Origin: Nepenthes gracilis
Lineage: Eukaryota > Streptophyta > Magnoliopsida > Caryophyllales > Nepenthaceae
NCBI GenBank assembly: GCA_033239525.1
Contig: BSYO01000004.1
Location: forward strand, 23,536,037 to 23,600,036
Reading direction: 5' to 3'
DNA: 64,000 nucleotides
Shown: positions 47,664 to 60,206 of the stretch, one piece after another
How positions within the stretch are numbered: the stretch's first letter is position 1
How the letters are laid out: each line of letters starts with the position of its first letter
Made by a program: the position numbers and the translations under genes
The notes under the pieces: generated by a model
What the model saw: only the letters and a program-made list of their open reading frames with translations
Databases searched by the model: none
Told to the model about the DNA's origin: nothing

Positions 47664-49372
47664 TACTATATATATACCTATATGATATATAATCTTTATA
47701 TATTAGATTATATAGTTAAAGCATGGCCCACATCACTAAAATATGAAGAGGATAATGAAAATAACCATTATGATACATTCATTCCATTTCATGACTGTAG
47801 CGTAGGTGGTGGATGTAGACATTTGTGCTTAGGGGCAAATTGAATATGTTTTTATTCACTTGGTAGGGGCCGAAATATTGAAGTTAATAATTCAATAATA
47901 TGGCACTATTCTTGAATATACATATATATATATAGGTACATATGTATAATATTTTAGAAATTATTTTAAAATATTATTAAATAATATGATATTTATTTAT
48001 TTATTTATTTTATCTTATATAATTTAGTTAATATGTATAAATAAATTTTGTTACACGTTATAAAAAAAATGTTTAAAAAATGGCTAAAAGAACATTTTTA
48101 ATTATTGAGTTTCTTAATTTTTGTTCCCGTTGACAATATAATTTGTGTTTCGGTTCAAGTATTGATGATATTATTAGCAATATTGTACTCCTACGTTGAA
48201 CAGATAGGCATTCTATCTCAATGATAGTGCAGCATTAAAGTCGTACAACAAACCATTTGCCAATTATCTGATATATTTCTATTGATTATCAAATGTTAGT
48301 CTGATTGTATAAAAAGTTGATACTTATAAGTAATAATTAATTAATTAATATCAGTTCTTTATAGATATCTAAGACAAATGAATAAAATTTAAAAATTTTA
48401 TATTTTAAAGAGATAAAAATTATTTTTTATAAATTTAAATTATTTATTTTTAAGTAAATAATTATAATTTAATAATTTATTTTAACTAATTTTTAAATTT
48501 TTTAAAAATAATTAAATTATAATTATTTATTTAAAAATAAATACTTAAATTTTTTTAAAAAAGGATTCCATACTTTTTAACTTTTTAAGAGATAAAATCC
48601 TATTATATATAAATCGACATGCTTTCTTTCATTAAAAAATCAAATAAAACCTTTACATATTTTCTATACTACTTTGGTAGATCTATTCCATATTTGATAA
48701 CATGTCCAACTTAACAAATGAGAAAATTATCTTTAAGTATTCTCACTTTGGGTTCGATTAGTCTAAATGGTGATAAGTTCATTTTTTATAAATTAAAATG
48801 GGGGAAAAAAAAAACTACTCATATATTTATATTTATATATTTCACAGGTTTAGGCTAAGCTCAATTTGGACTCCAAATTGACGTTTTTACTAAATTTAGG
48901 CTATGTTTTGATCAAATGAACATGATTATATAGCGGCAAAAAATCCCCCCCCCCAAAAAAAAAAGAAAATTATACTTCTGCTAAGATTGCACGATCTATA
49001 TAACAAGACAATAAAATAAAAACATACTATATCAGAGTAAGAAAACCCAGCAAGAACCTACTCCTGAGATTTCGAAATAGAAAAAAAAGGGACCATAATC
49101 TATAAAGATTTCTTTCTTATTTCTTTTTTTTTTTTTTTTTTTTGTTTGTTTTTGGGGTAAACTTCTTTCTTTACTTTTTTATCTCCTCATCACTCATGGA
49201 TGCTTTCCCATCTTCCAAAGCAGTTCCTCTCCTTTTCATGAACTTTGATGTACTCTTTTGTCAGTATCCATGGCTACTCACTGTGCTATAAGCATTGGTG
49301 GTTTTTTATAGGGAGCTGCTAGCAGCAGCATTGGCATCACATATGTTCACTGTTGCATTCTCTTCTCTTCAA
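47664..49372. other. AT-rich intergenic DNA upstream of remorin
   Basis: Holds a 43-base inverted repeat (48431-48552, listed separately) and long T-runs near 49124-49143. The part from about 49180 is probably the promoter and leader of the remorin gene. Confidence 0.5.
48431..48552. repeat. A/T hairpin, about 43-bp arms
   Basis: Left arm 48431-48473 and right arm 48511-48552 are near-perfect reverse complements (about three differences), separated by 37 bases. It is made only of A and T plus one G/C position per arm. It could be the core of a decayed MITE or a fold-back element; terminal repeats and a target duplication were not established. Confidence 0.65.
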
Positions 49373-49373
49373 G

Positions 49374-49532
49374 GTAAGAGGGGTGGCCCTCCAACAATAA
49401 TCCGTCTCTTCTGATCTTACAGATAGATTTCTTAGTAGTCAAAAGCTTCTGTCCAACTTAAGCTATACTGTTCTGTTCTGCCTCTCCCTCAGTCCCTTTC
49501 CCTTTCTCAGCTAGTTTTTATATGCCACAGAG
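49374..49532 (+). other. possible 5' leader intron of remorin gene
   Basis: CTTCAAG|GTAAGAGG at 49374 is a strong splice donor in a leader-like region, and TATATGCCACAG near 49532 could be the acceptor, 50 bases before the start codon. Inferred only; RNA reads would decide. Confidence 0.35.
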
Positions 49533-49582
49533 ATGTCGATAGGAACTGGTTAGCCCCTCATTTTCTTCAACCTCTAAGGCAA

Positions 49583-52500
49583 ATGGATCTCACAAACTCC
49601 AAATACTACCAATCTCCTCCTCTATTTGCAGCCCAGGAGGTACAAAACCCATGTTTTGAAAAACAAATGATTTCTTTTTTTTTTTAGTGCTTTTGTTATT
49701 ACCGGTTTTCTTTCTCTGTTTTTTTTTTTTTTCTGGGTTTTCTGGCTTTCAGGAATCGCAAAACAGGGCAAGCTTGTATGGCAAAAGTAACAGCAACCCA
49801 TTTGAAGATGAATTCACTGACCCACTTTGCAAGCTCAATCTCAAAGAGACTGCTGAGTTTGTCAAGTCATTTCCAATGGCAAACAGCAATGGAAATGAGA
49901 AGAGAAGAGGGATCCTTGGAGCTTCAGTTGGATCAATTACGGTAGCACCCAGGAAAATGGAAGTGGCTCCTCCGACTCCAGGGAGACCAGTTTTCAGCTT
50001 TAGTGTTTCGAGAAAAGGCAGCTTCCCTTCAAAGTGGGATGATGCAGAGAAGTGGCTGATTGGCACCGCCTCTTGCCATCAGTCTCCTGCCCACCATGCC
50101 TTCGACACCAAGCCATTTGACTCTTCAAAGAGCTTGAAACATTGCGATGGTTTTATGCAGCAAAGGGAAATTTTTGTAGAGAAATCCAGGGTCACTGAGG
50201 ACAAGGTTTCAAAAGAAACAACGCTAAACTTTAATGATTCTTCCGATTCTCTGGGCCAAGCCTTGACTTTTAATGGTGTCTCAGTCCCACCACCAGATGT
50301 ACTTCTAAAAGGTCAGCCATTTTTTGAACTTCGGCTTAGTTTCCCAACCCGGACTCTCTTTTTCACTCATTAATTAATCAATTTCTCCACAATTATTTGA
50401 TCCATCTCACTAACTTTTCAACTTTTTGACGTGGATTCCCCGTTTGTCTCGAAAAGGACCCTATAGAGAGCAATGAATCAAAGAATCCAATTTGATGACG
50501 CTGAAGCAGCAGTAATTTTTCATAAAATTGTGATTCACTGCTTTTGATTCGCACTTTGCCGAAATAATAATTAGTGCCCATTACTTTCGCTCGCGAATGG
50601 TTTGCAAATTAGTTGATCAGGGTTCCTTGTTTATCTATCTAAAAGGACAGAATTGGATTAGTCAAGCAGCATGAATTTCACAGTTTAATGCAATAGCGTT
50701 TGAATTTGGGTCTTGCAGATAAGTTCACAAACGAAGAAGGGCTATTCTTTCCCAATTTCAGATGCTTTGAGCCAACAAAAGAAGGGTTTTTGTTCAGAAA
50801 CCAGGTTGGCCGTGAGCCCATGAAAGACGCAGGAACAGAGGTGATTCATGAGATTAAACACCGAGACATCGGGACAGAGATGACACCCCTGGGAAGCTCT
50901 ACTACTTCAAGATGCCACACCCCATTAAAAAGCACATCACCTGTTCGACACAATACCCCAGAGAACAGGTCTGGCCCTTTGGCACTGATCACCTCCAGCA
51001 CCATCAATGCGGCTGACATTACACAGCTGCAGGAGCACCATTTAGCGAAACTCCAACTCGGGTCGACCTTATTCGATTCGCTCACCTCGAACTGGAGCTC
51101 GCGGGAAGAGGAAGAAGAGGAGATCTCGAAGAGCTTGAGGCATTTTGAAGTTAGCAATGTAGTTAGGAGAAGTGTTTCCGAGGCAAGAACTTCTTCTGTG
51201 TGGGAAGAAGAGGAAAAGATCAAATATTGTCTTAGGTAAGTGGTACTGAATTGCTGTAATATTCTCCATTTTCATTGAGATCCTAATCAAAGAATTGTAG
51301 GTACCAGAGAGAAGAAGCAAAAATTCAAGCATGGATAAATCTTCAAAGTGCCAGAGCAGAAGCTCAATCCAGAAAACTTGAGGTACATTGTTCTTCATTC
51401 TCTTATATTTGAGTTTTTACTGTCAAAATTCTTATTTGCTTATGTACATAACGTACTGCATAAATACGTAAAACGACTCATGATGGCCGGGCAATGTGTT
51501 TATTTCTGAGTAATTTTAACATTTCTTTTTATATTTGAATTCCTAATGTATTTGTTTATTTCTTTTTTCTTTTTTAATATTTAATTGGTGTATTTATTTT
51601 TTTATTTCATTAATAGGTGTAAATTCACATTACTGTATGCCAAATTATTACTTTAAAGTTATAATTTGTATACACTTTCCATATAATATACGGATGCCTT
51701 GAATTTATAGTTTTCCTATTTAGATTATTTTAATATACATATTTTTTAAAAATAAAAAACAAAAACCAAATCAAGCTGGAGTGGCTCTATTTTGTTGACT
51801 GTGTCGTTTGAAGAACGTGAAACTGCTCTGTATCATCCTCCTCGAGCCACTCAGAACTTAAACAATATTCCACTTTCAACTTTTATGTTGTTTCTTAGCA
51901 TTTTTAAAGCATTTTCTGTCTTTAATTAATTAGTCCTTGAGCATGCTTTAAGCCTTAAGTCTTGAGAAGAGACAAATGCATGCTATACCTATCTCAATTT
52001 CTGTGTAATTGTGGAGGGATGTTTACGGTTCAGGTCACCCAACTCAAAGCAATGTTTTAACAAAAACTCGATTTGATTAGTTAACCAGTTAAACAAGTTG
52101 GGTGTAACTCAATAGTTTTTTTAAAAAAAAAAAAAAATTTGCTCAAATGATCAGCTCATTATGTTTGTTTGAAACGGGTCGGGTTATTGGACTACTGGCT
52201 ATGTTTATATTGATCGGGTCGAATAATAGCAAGTTTTGAGATCATCAAACTAAAACCCGAAAAAAATTCCAGTATTTCAAATCCATACCAAACTGTTCGG
52301 TCTAGATCCCCTAATTTTCGATTCAATTTTTTATACTTTCAGTTTTTTTGGACACTTACACTTAAAGTCAAGTAGATAACAGCCATTTGAATGGGCCATG
52401 CTTTTAGCTTTTGTGCCTCCAATAATCACTGTGAGTGTGTATGCACAACAGCCATTGCCATTTAAACGTTTGACAACAGCTGTTACTATTTCTTATAGTA

Positions 52501-52961
52501 AATACATTTGAATTGCATCAATTAAGAATAGTTTAAGCAAATACTATATTTATATATAGCTGCAACAGCAAAAATAACATTGAATTCCCAACCATTAAAT
52601 CATGAAAAAGGTATTATTATATGCTCAAATGGGCTAACATTTTCATGCTTTCTCATTGCAATAGCTGTTGTGAAAGATTCAACTAACAAGAGAGTGTGAC
52701 TGTTGAAATGAGATTTTTCAGGTAAAAATACAGAAAATGAGATCAGATTTGGAAGAGAAGTTAATAAAGCAAATGTCAAATGTTCACAGAAAGGCAGAGG
52801 AATGGAGGGCAGCAGCTCAGTTAGATCACTCAAAGCAAGTTCGAAAAGCCACTGACCGAGCCTTGAAGACAATGAATCGCCATAGCTCGAGCTCGTCCAA
52901 CCGCAACTCTTGTGGTTGCCTCCCTTGTAACGACTTCACCTCTGAAAATGATGAAACTTAA
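49583..52961 (+). CDS. remorin C-terminal domain protein, 5 exons, 484 aa
   Basis: Remorins are plant proteins that coat the cytosolic face of plasma-membrane nanodomains and affect signalling and microbe or virus responses. Exons: 49583-49639, 49753-50311, 50719-51235, 51301-51382, 52722-52961. All introns are GT-AG and the phases agree, giving an intact frame. The N-terminal two-thirds is long, polar and disordered-looking (PPTPGRPVFSFSVSRKGSFP, DAEKWLIG, VPPPDVLLKDKFT, MKDAGTEVIHEIKHRDIGTE). The remorin domain is at about residues 368-448: EEEKIKYCLRYQREEAKIQA, WINLQSARAEAQSRKLEVKI, RSDLEEKLIKQMSNVHRKAE, EWRAAAQ, with heptad-like coiled-coil pattern. The C-terminus CGCLPC supplies cysteines typical of the remorin membrane anchor. 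Length and the DVLLKDKFT motif suggest the long group-6 type; this subgroup call is from memory. ATG 49583 starts a frame that joins exon 2 in phase. Confidence 0.95.
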
Positions 52962-54839
52962 TGGAGAAGTATTTTTTTCCCTATTATATAAGATTCCACT
53001 TGATCAGAGCCGTTGATTTTAGGGTTGTAATCGGGTCAAACTCAATTGAGTTTGAATCATTGCTGTATGCAATTATGCTTAATCTATTTGCTAAAAAATG
53101 GGTCGATTTGTTCCACTTTCAAGTGAAATGAGCCCGCATTTCATCGTGCTTTATGAATTAAAGAAATATAAGTAGGCAAGGCATCATTGTTTTATTTAAT
53201 TAAATAATAATAATATATATAAAAAATATATGTGGGGGTTATACTGTTAAAATTGACATGTACAGACGCAATAAAAAATAAAATAAAAAATAATAATATC
53301 TTTAAAAGTTATATTTATATAAAATAATATGGGAAAAAAAATGATCTAAGGTGGTCTAGGGGTTTAAATGGGGTGAATGAATTACTTTATACAACTAATA
53401 TATATCTTTTTAAACAAACATAACTTGGAAGAATTAAATTTAAATTCATTTAACTTAATAAATTTAGAATAATAGTTGTAAAAAAAAATAAAGCAAAAAA
53501 TGTATATTTTTTACATTTTAATTTAAGGTGTGAATTTCATTACAAATCTAATTTACTATTTTTTAGATAAAAATACGATTTTTAAAAAATTTTATTTCCT
53601 TTTTTTTTACATTTGGAGATATATTTTAAAAATTATCCATATATTTATTTATTTATTTTTATATTAATATAAAATATAAATAAATAAATAAATAATTAAT
53701 TAATTATATAATTTAAAAATCCTGACGATAAGCGTTGCAGTGTCAGAAGTTTGGATCTCATGCTCTTGCCGTCCACCCTTTTCCCTTATTGTTTAAAGCA
53801 TCTCTGCCTTCAGTTCTAAAAGGCTGCCTGTTACTATTTTTTGCTCCTGCCCATCAAACACCCGACTGTCAAACAGATTCGCTTGTTGTCTACTGAGCGG
53901 CGTCTGTCAACTTTGTAGCGTACCCAGACTGTCATTTTCGAACGCCCTGGTCAATGAATGAAATTTAGCGGCAAATTAAGTATTAAATGGATAAATATAA
54001 CTATAATTAGTTTAATATTTAGATAATAATTGTTTTAAGTTTTTTTAATTTTTTTATTCACGGATAAGAAATCAGTAGCTTGATAATCTCAACTTACGGT
54101 ATAATAAAACTAGGGACTGTTAAGCTTTAACGGGTGATCCATTTTTGTGGCCCAAAGTCTTAAGAATTGGATCCAATATGATTGGGCCGTGCTCGAAGAT
54201 GGGCTATTGTTTTGGACCCACGAAAATTAGGTCGACCTTCTACTGCACCATTCTATCTTGAATTGAGTTGGAACCAATATGTTTGCCTTATTTTATATAA
54301 TTCTGCAATGGGGTTTTGCGGTTGTGGACGATGTTTGATGGGCTTCATCGCTCCCATTTGATTTGATGAACTCTTAAATCTTTTGAGAAGACATGGATTG
54401 CGTGTGGAATTTGGACTGTCTTTCTGAGAAATGGTGCGGCGATGATTCGTGTTCCCTTGAATTCTTCTGCCTTTTTCGTGGTATTTTTTAAAGCACAAGG
54501 CTACAGATCAAGGAAGTGGTGCGTGAAGTGCAAAATCAGGAGCTGCAGCAATAACAGAATTATTCCCGATTCAGATACAATTCTCTTTGCTGTTACAATT
54601 CATGAGTTGGTCAAACTCGGGAGCCTACTTTTCAACTATCAAATCTAGTTAGCAGCAATTATGTAGTTCAAGAAATAAGTCTTACCTGAAATATTTTTAC
54701 AAAATTTTCTTTTAAAGTTATTTTTTTCTATGTTTGAATTTTGTTATTTCCTTTCAAAGTCTATCCTTTTCTTATATTCTCTTACCATGTGAAAGTATGC
54801 TTCTTCAATTTGATAGTCACAAGTTTTACTCTTACTAGA
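52962..54839. other. 3' flank of remorin and AT-rich intergenic DNA
   Basis: The first 200 bases are probably the remorin 3' untranslated region. AT-rich to 53700, with a short A/T palindrome near 53640-53690. A more balanced stretch at 53740-53960 and 54100-54660 has no supported gene. Confidence 0.5.
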
Positions 54840-55691
54840 TCTGCCGTCTCCTTGAGCTCGAAAATACATTTGATCATATTCATCCAATGAATGAAATTGT
54901 TGGGTAGGAGTTTTCCTTCAAACTCTAAAAACCTAATCTTATAGCTTTGAAATTCTTGATAATGTTAAAATTTCTTTTGAGAAGAATGGGCGGATACATC
55001 CTCCTTCATAGCAACCGAGTGATAGTTGCCATGGAAAGGATTATCATCTTCATTAATCGATCTCAAATCATGCTCTTCGGATGTTCTGGGCTGTTCATAA
55101 GCATTCATGTTCTCAAGATGTTGTTGCAATTGTTAGACTTGTTTTTTTAATTCGGATAATCACAATATCGTAAAGATCGTATTCTTTGTCCATGTGTTCC
55201 AAGATATTATTTCGTTGTCCTCTCCCACAACTCGTCATAACACTGATACCAAGTGATACTATTCTGTATGGAAAGCAGAGTTTTGAGAGAAATGGAACGG
55301 TGGAAAATTTTAAATTAATTTAACAAATGGCAAGTTAATAATTAAGAATAAAGAATAAGATTTGGAATCTACCAAATTAAACTTAGAGTTCTAAGAAAAT
55401 TCTAGAAGATAAGTTGATAATAAAATATGTATTGCTTAATCACATAAATCATGCGAAATTTATAGAATTTAAAACAAACAAGGCAATCAAAGTATATAAT
55501 TAAACATTGACATCCTAGACTGAGCAAGTGGGTGGGCCAAGGCATAGGGAAATATCCTATGGCAGCTTACCCTTAATTGAGACTGTGTTCCAATTCTTCT
55601 TTTAAGACAGTGAATAAGAGTGGTGCTTTGAATACTTCTTCCTATTTTATCAATATATGTAGTGACAATTATCTTCAATTTGGATATATCA
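54840..55691 (-). mobile_element. gypsy-type gag and LTR remnant
   Basis: On the minus strand, a candidate LTR (55691-55254, starting and ending TGATA..TATCA) is followed by CTTGGTATCAGTG, a plausible primer site (55253-55241). A gag-like frame follows: EHMNAYEQPRTSEEHDLRSI, NEDDNPFHGN, then a stop and a frame change before IRFLEFEGKLLPNNFIHWMN, MIKCIFELKE (about 54955-54850). The EFEGKL.P..F..W.N....FE block is typical of Ty3/gypsy gag. The remainder of the element was not found to the left, so it is truncated. Confidence 0.55.
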
Positions 55692-55744
55692 AAATTGGAA
55701 AAGGTTTTATATAATGGTTTGTTGTTTGTCTAATTGCTTTGAAG

Positions 55745-55877
55745 GCTGAAGGATCATTTTAGAGAGCTCTCCATGCATCCATCATGTTCTTTCACTGTTG
55801 CAAATTGCTCCACATCCAGTGATTTGCAGCAAAGTGAAGCCATAGTAACTGAGTTGCTTGTCATTCAAAAAGATTGG
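55745..55877 (+). pseudogene. unidentified gene exon, left part, split by a copia element
   Basis: After a possible acceptor GCTTTGAAG|G the plus strand is open without stops: LKDHFRELSMHPSCSFTVAN, CSTSSDLQQSEAIVTELLVI, QKDW, ending exactly at the copia target duplication ATTGG. Reading across the insertion continues SCS in frame at 60948. The content is protein-like (rich in polar residues, no low complexity) but I cannot name the family. Upstream exons would have to lie beyond the gypsy remnant and were not found. Confidence 0.45.
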
Positions 55878-56153
55878 TATTAGAAAATATAAAAAGTAAA
55901 ATATAGGGAGTATATTAGAATAGGAAATACTGTATATTGTATTGCATATTTTCCTTTTCTATTTTTTACCGTTGTATTTTCCTTTTTCGTTTGCTGCCTT
56001 CCACCTTATAAAAGGCGGCCCAATTCCTTCTTGTAAACCAATTAAAGATTCAGCTAAAATGAAATAATGGCTAGCGTCCGTTCTTTCCTTCGTCTCTCCC
56101 TTTCTGCGTCCTCTTCGCCTCCTTCGTCCTAGTCTCTGTTCAGAAACTTCACA
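55878..56153 (+). repeat. 5' LTR (276 bp)
   Basis: Starts TATTAGAAAA, not the usual TG, and ends ACTTCACA. It contains a CCACCTTATAAAAGGCGGCC promoter-like string near 56003-56022. Confidence 0.93.
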
Positions 56154-56164
56154 TGGTATCAGAG
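56154..56164 (+). other. primer-binding site
   Basis: TGGTATCAGAG directly follows the 5' LTR: a perfect start of the initiator-methionine tRNA complement. The gag start codon lies two bases further on. Confidence 0.95.
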
Positions 56165-56165
56165 A

Positions 56166-57370
56166 ATGGAATCTCCATCTACGTCGCTTGAAACCGCATC
56201 AAACCCAGCCGAACCACCCATCGTCCACTCACACGAACACATGCATCCCCAAACCCTCACAAATCTCACAAATCCCTACCGGCTGGAAATCGGTGACAAC
56301 CCTGCGATTACCCTTGTCACCGATTTGCTCACCGTCGACAACTATGCGACGTGGTCCAGGGCCATGCGCCGCGCTTTGAGAGCCAAAAACAAGCTTCAGT
56401 TCATCGAAGGCACTATTCATAAACCGAGTGACCCAAAAGATCCACTTTTTGAAATCTGGGGACATTGCAACGACATGGTTGTCTCATGGATCCAAAACTC
56501 AGTTAGCCCATCGATTAAATCGAGTGTTGTCTTCGTCGAAGATGCATTCGAGATCTGGAACGAGCTTCGTGACAGCTTCACCCAACAGAATGGGCCACGG
56601 ATTTTTCAGTTGAAGAAATCGTTAGCTAGCCTGCTACAAGAACAAGATCCAGTAAGCATCTATTATGGTAAGCTTAAAACTTTGTGGGATGAACTCTTGA
56701 TTTATGATCCCCTTCCAAATTGCAATTGCGGCAAGATGAAAATCTTTGCTGACAAATACCAACGAGATTGTGTTATACAATTTTTGATGGGATTGAATGA
56801 TTCCTACTTTAATGCCCGGGACCAAATCATGATGATGGATCCTCTTTCCTCTGTTAATCGGGTATTTTCGGTCATTCAGCAGCAAGAACAACAGCATCAA
56901 ATGCTGTCTGCTGCCCAGAACTTAAACTCAATGGCATTAACGGCCAAACCAACCCTAGCCCCTTTAAAGGTAATACGAAAACAAATCATCATGCCAAGAA
57001 AGACAGGTTGTTCTGTGTTTATTGTAAGATTGTTGGACACTCAATTCAACAGTGCTTTAAAATTGAAAATTCTGATGCACCCGTGTGTTCGCACTGTAAC
57101 AAAATTGGGCATGTTGTTGAAAAATGCTACCTGTTACATGGCTTTCCACCCAATCACAAGTTTCATGGCAAAACTGGGAATATAAATCCTTTAGCCAACC
57201 TGTCTAGTTTCAAACCCTATACCGATCAAGAAGCAAACAATGATGACAGAATTGGGCTGACTAAAAGTCAATTCAAACGGCTCCTGGACCTAATTCAATC
57301 AAAGGACACTGCTCAACCCATGTTTGACCCGATTATTGAGCAGCCAAAGGCTGCCAACATGACTGGTAAT
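56166..57370 (+). pseudogene. copia gag with zinc knuckles, one frameshift
   Basis: ATG at 56166 gives MESPSTSLETASNPAEPP. A copia-type gag N-terminal domain follows (NPYRLEIGDNPAITLVTDLL, DNYATWSRAMRRALRAKNK), then the main gag helices (IFQLKKSLASLLQEQDPVS, YYGKLKTLWDELLIYDPLPN). A one-base change near 56960 moves the frame. The next frame gives two zinc-knuckle-like units, CVYCKIVGHSIQQC and CSHCNKIGHVVEKC. Confidence 0.9.
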
Positions 57371-57685
57371 ATCCTTACTATTTCTCCCTTATATAAGCAT
57401 CATAAAAACAATCAGCATGTATGGATTCTGGACACCGGGGCCACTGATCATATGATATGTGATCCCTCGTTATATACTGATTACACGGTCCAGATTTCAT
57501 ACTCTGTGAAACTTTCAGATGGAAGTAGAGCATCTGTTTCACACATTGGAAACATTAAACTCACTGATAAGTTGATATTGCAGAATGTCCTCTGTGTTCC
57601 TTCTTTTACTTTTAATTTGATTTCCGTAAAACGTCTAACTGATACACTCAATTGCTGTATGTTTTTCCTCCTAACGTTTGTTTGA
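57371..57685 (+). pseudogene. copia protease
   Basis: HVWILDTGATDHMICDPSLY carries the intact DTGA active site, and LILQNVLCVPSFTFNLISVK the conserved C-terminal end. The frame breaks shortly afterwards near 57650, before the GLYCL segment. Confidence 0.85.
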
Positions 57686-57699
57686 TTCAGGACCTTGCT

Positions 57700-58660
57700 A
57701 CTTGGACGACGATTGGAATGGGTAAAGAGAAAAATGGACTATATTGTTTGATAGATGAGAAAGTTGATTCCAATTCTTTACAGAGCCTTCTCCTCAAATA
57801 CTGCAAGGGCCCTCCGTTAATTTTGTTTCGTTGCCTTCTGATTTGTGGCATTCTCGACTAGGTCATACTTCGTATTCTAGGATGAAATTACCGTACATTC
57901 TATTAATGATAATCCTTGCACTTTTTGCCACATGGCCAAGCAACGTCGCATCCCTTTTCCTCCCAGTACTCATAAGTCACACATATTATTCGACGTGGTG
58001 CATTGTGACTTATGGGGACCTTGTTCCGATGTATCCTATGACGGATATAAATATTTTTTGACTATTGTTGATGATGCATCCGAGTACTGGATTTACTGCA
58101 ATAAACAAAAATCGGATACAAGATTGTGCTTGGAAGCCTTTCATAATCTGGTTTCCGCACAATTTAATGTCAAAATCAAAGTAATTCGTAGCAATAATGG
58201 AACCGAATTCAAACTGGGAGATTTTTACAGAAAAACTAGGTGTTATTCACCAACGTAGTTGTGTGAAAACACCACAGCAAAACGGTATTGTTGAACGCAA
58301 ACACCAACATTTATTAAATGTCGCTAGGGCTATTAGATTTCAATTGGGACTTCCTTTGAAACTCTGGAGTGATTGTGTTCTTACTGCTGCACACATCATC
58401 AATAGAATTCCTACTCCAATATTTGAAAATAAGACTCCATATGAAGTTTTGTTTGGAGTCAAACCCAACTATGCCAACCTCCATGTATTTGGTTGCTTGT
58501 GCTATGCTACCACCATCTCCTAAGGCCGTACCAAGTTCGATCCTAGAAGTAGAAAATGCGCCTTCTTAGGTTACCCTTTTGGTGTCAAGGGCTACAAACT
58601 AATTGACTTAGATAGCCATGCTATCTTTTATTCAAGGGATGTGATTTTTCATTAAAATAT
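57700..58660 (+). pseudogene. copia GAG-pre-integrase and integrase, broken
   Basis: Pieces in successive frames: LPSDLWHSRLGHTSYSRMK (57825-57880), HILFDVVHCDLWGP with the first catalytic Asp, then [12 protein letters not shown], where the second catalytic Asp (normally RSDNGTEF) is Asn, then [17 protein letters not shown] with the catalytic Glu. The integrase tail [11 protein letters not shown] is cut by a stop at 58520 and continues FDPRSRKCAFLGYPFGVKG. There are frame changes near 57820, 57900 and 58200. Confidence 0.85.
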
Positions 58661-60206
58661 ATTCCCTTTTCAAAACAACGGGATTGACCAAAGCCCCAAC
58701 ACTCAACCCGATGCACCCTCATTAGAACCATCTACTACTTATAACGAACAAGTATGGCAAACACAACCGATACCATCTAACCCTGTAGTTAAACCTATGA
58801 CTGCAAATAATGAAGACATTCCCACAGTCTCTATCCACAATCAGGACCAGGAACAACTGATCAACGATCATTTCGAACAAAATGAACTAAATGATACCCA
58901 GACCACTACAATTAGTCAAATACCCGTTCGAAGAACCACTAGAGTTCATAAAGCACCCGAACACCTGAAAGAATTTCATTGTCACCAAGTATCTCAAACT
59001 TCGCCCACCAAATCGAACATACAAACACTTCCAGGTAAACCGTATCCCATTGAAAATCACATATCATACCAAAAATTATCTCCCTCATTTGGACACTTTT
59101 CTGCAACCATAATATCTCACAGTGAACCACAAGCATATGCTCAAGCCATTCGTGATGAAAAATGGCGTGAAGCCATTTAAAATGAATTGAACGCATTGGA
59201 GCAAAATAAGACATGGATCATTATTGACTTACCCACCGGTAAGAAAACTATTGGCTGCCGATATGTCTTCAAATTAAAATTCAATAATGATGGAAGTATT
59301 GAGAGATATAAATATAGGTTAGTCGCAAAGGGATATACACAACAAGAAGGGATAGACTATCATGAAACTTTTTCCCCTGTTGCCAAACTAACTACAGTTC
59401 GATGTCTCTTAGCTATAGCGGCCATCCAAGGATGGCACCTGTATCATTTTGACGTTAACAATGCCTTCCTTTACGGTGGTTTAAATGAAGAGATCTATAT
59501 GTAGAAACTCCCTGGATACACTAGAGGAAAATCGAACCAAGTTTGTAGGCTTTTGAAAAGCATATATGGTCTCAAACAAGCCTCTAGGCAGTGGTACTCT
59601 AAGCTGTCTACATCCTTAATCACATTTGGCTTCACTCAATCTAAAGCTGATTACAGTCTATTTACCAAACAAGATGATCAATCCTTTACAGTGCTACTTG
59701 TGTATGTTGATAATATCATCGTAGCTAGTAGTACTTTAGCTTCCGTTCACTCTGTTAAATCATATCTTAATCATGCTTTCAAAATTAAAGATCTCGGTGT
59801 TTTACGATATTTTCTTGGAATAGAAGTTGCACGCTCATCAACGGGCTTCCATATATGTCAAAGAAAATATGCCCTTGATATTTTAGCAGATTCCGGATCC
59901 CTTGGTTCCAAACCCCTTAAGCTTCCAATGAATCAGAATGTAAAACTGAGTCAAGAAACTGGGACTGTTTTACAAGATCCTAGTATTTACCGAAGACTAA
60001 TTGGCAGACTCCTTTATCTAACAGTGACAAGACCTGATATATGTTACGCTGTCCATATTTTGAGTCAATTCATGACTCGACCAACATCTAGTCATATGAC
60101 TGCCGCTCATCAAGTTTTGCGCTACCTCAAACAGAATCCAGGGCAAGGTATATTACTCTCTTCCACTTCTAACATTCAACTTCGAGCTTTTTGTGATGCA
60201 GATTAG
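58660..60206 (+). pseudogene. copia linker and reverse transcriptase, broken
   Basis: After an acidic linker (58797-59150), RT starts [20 protein letters not shown], continues [31 protein letters not shown] and [19 protein letters not shown], then an in-frame stop near 59502, then LPGYTR, LKSIYGLKQASRQWY and VLLVYVDNIIVAS. The catalytic YVDD is YVDN. A stop lies at 59178 and another at 60204. Confidence 0.9.

Noticed and set aside
49749..50066. 105-residue minus-strand frame
   Set aside because: Shadow of remorin exon 2.
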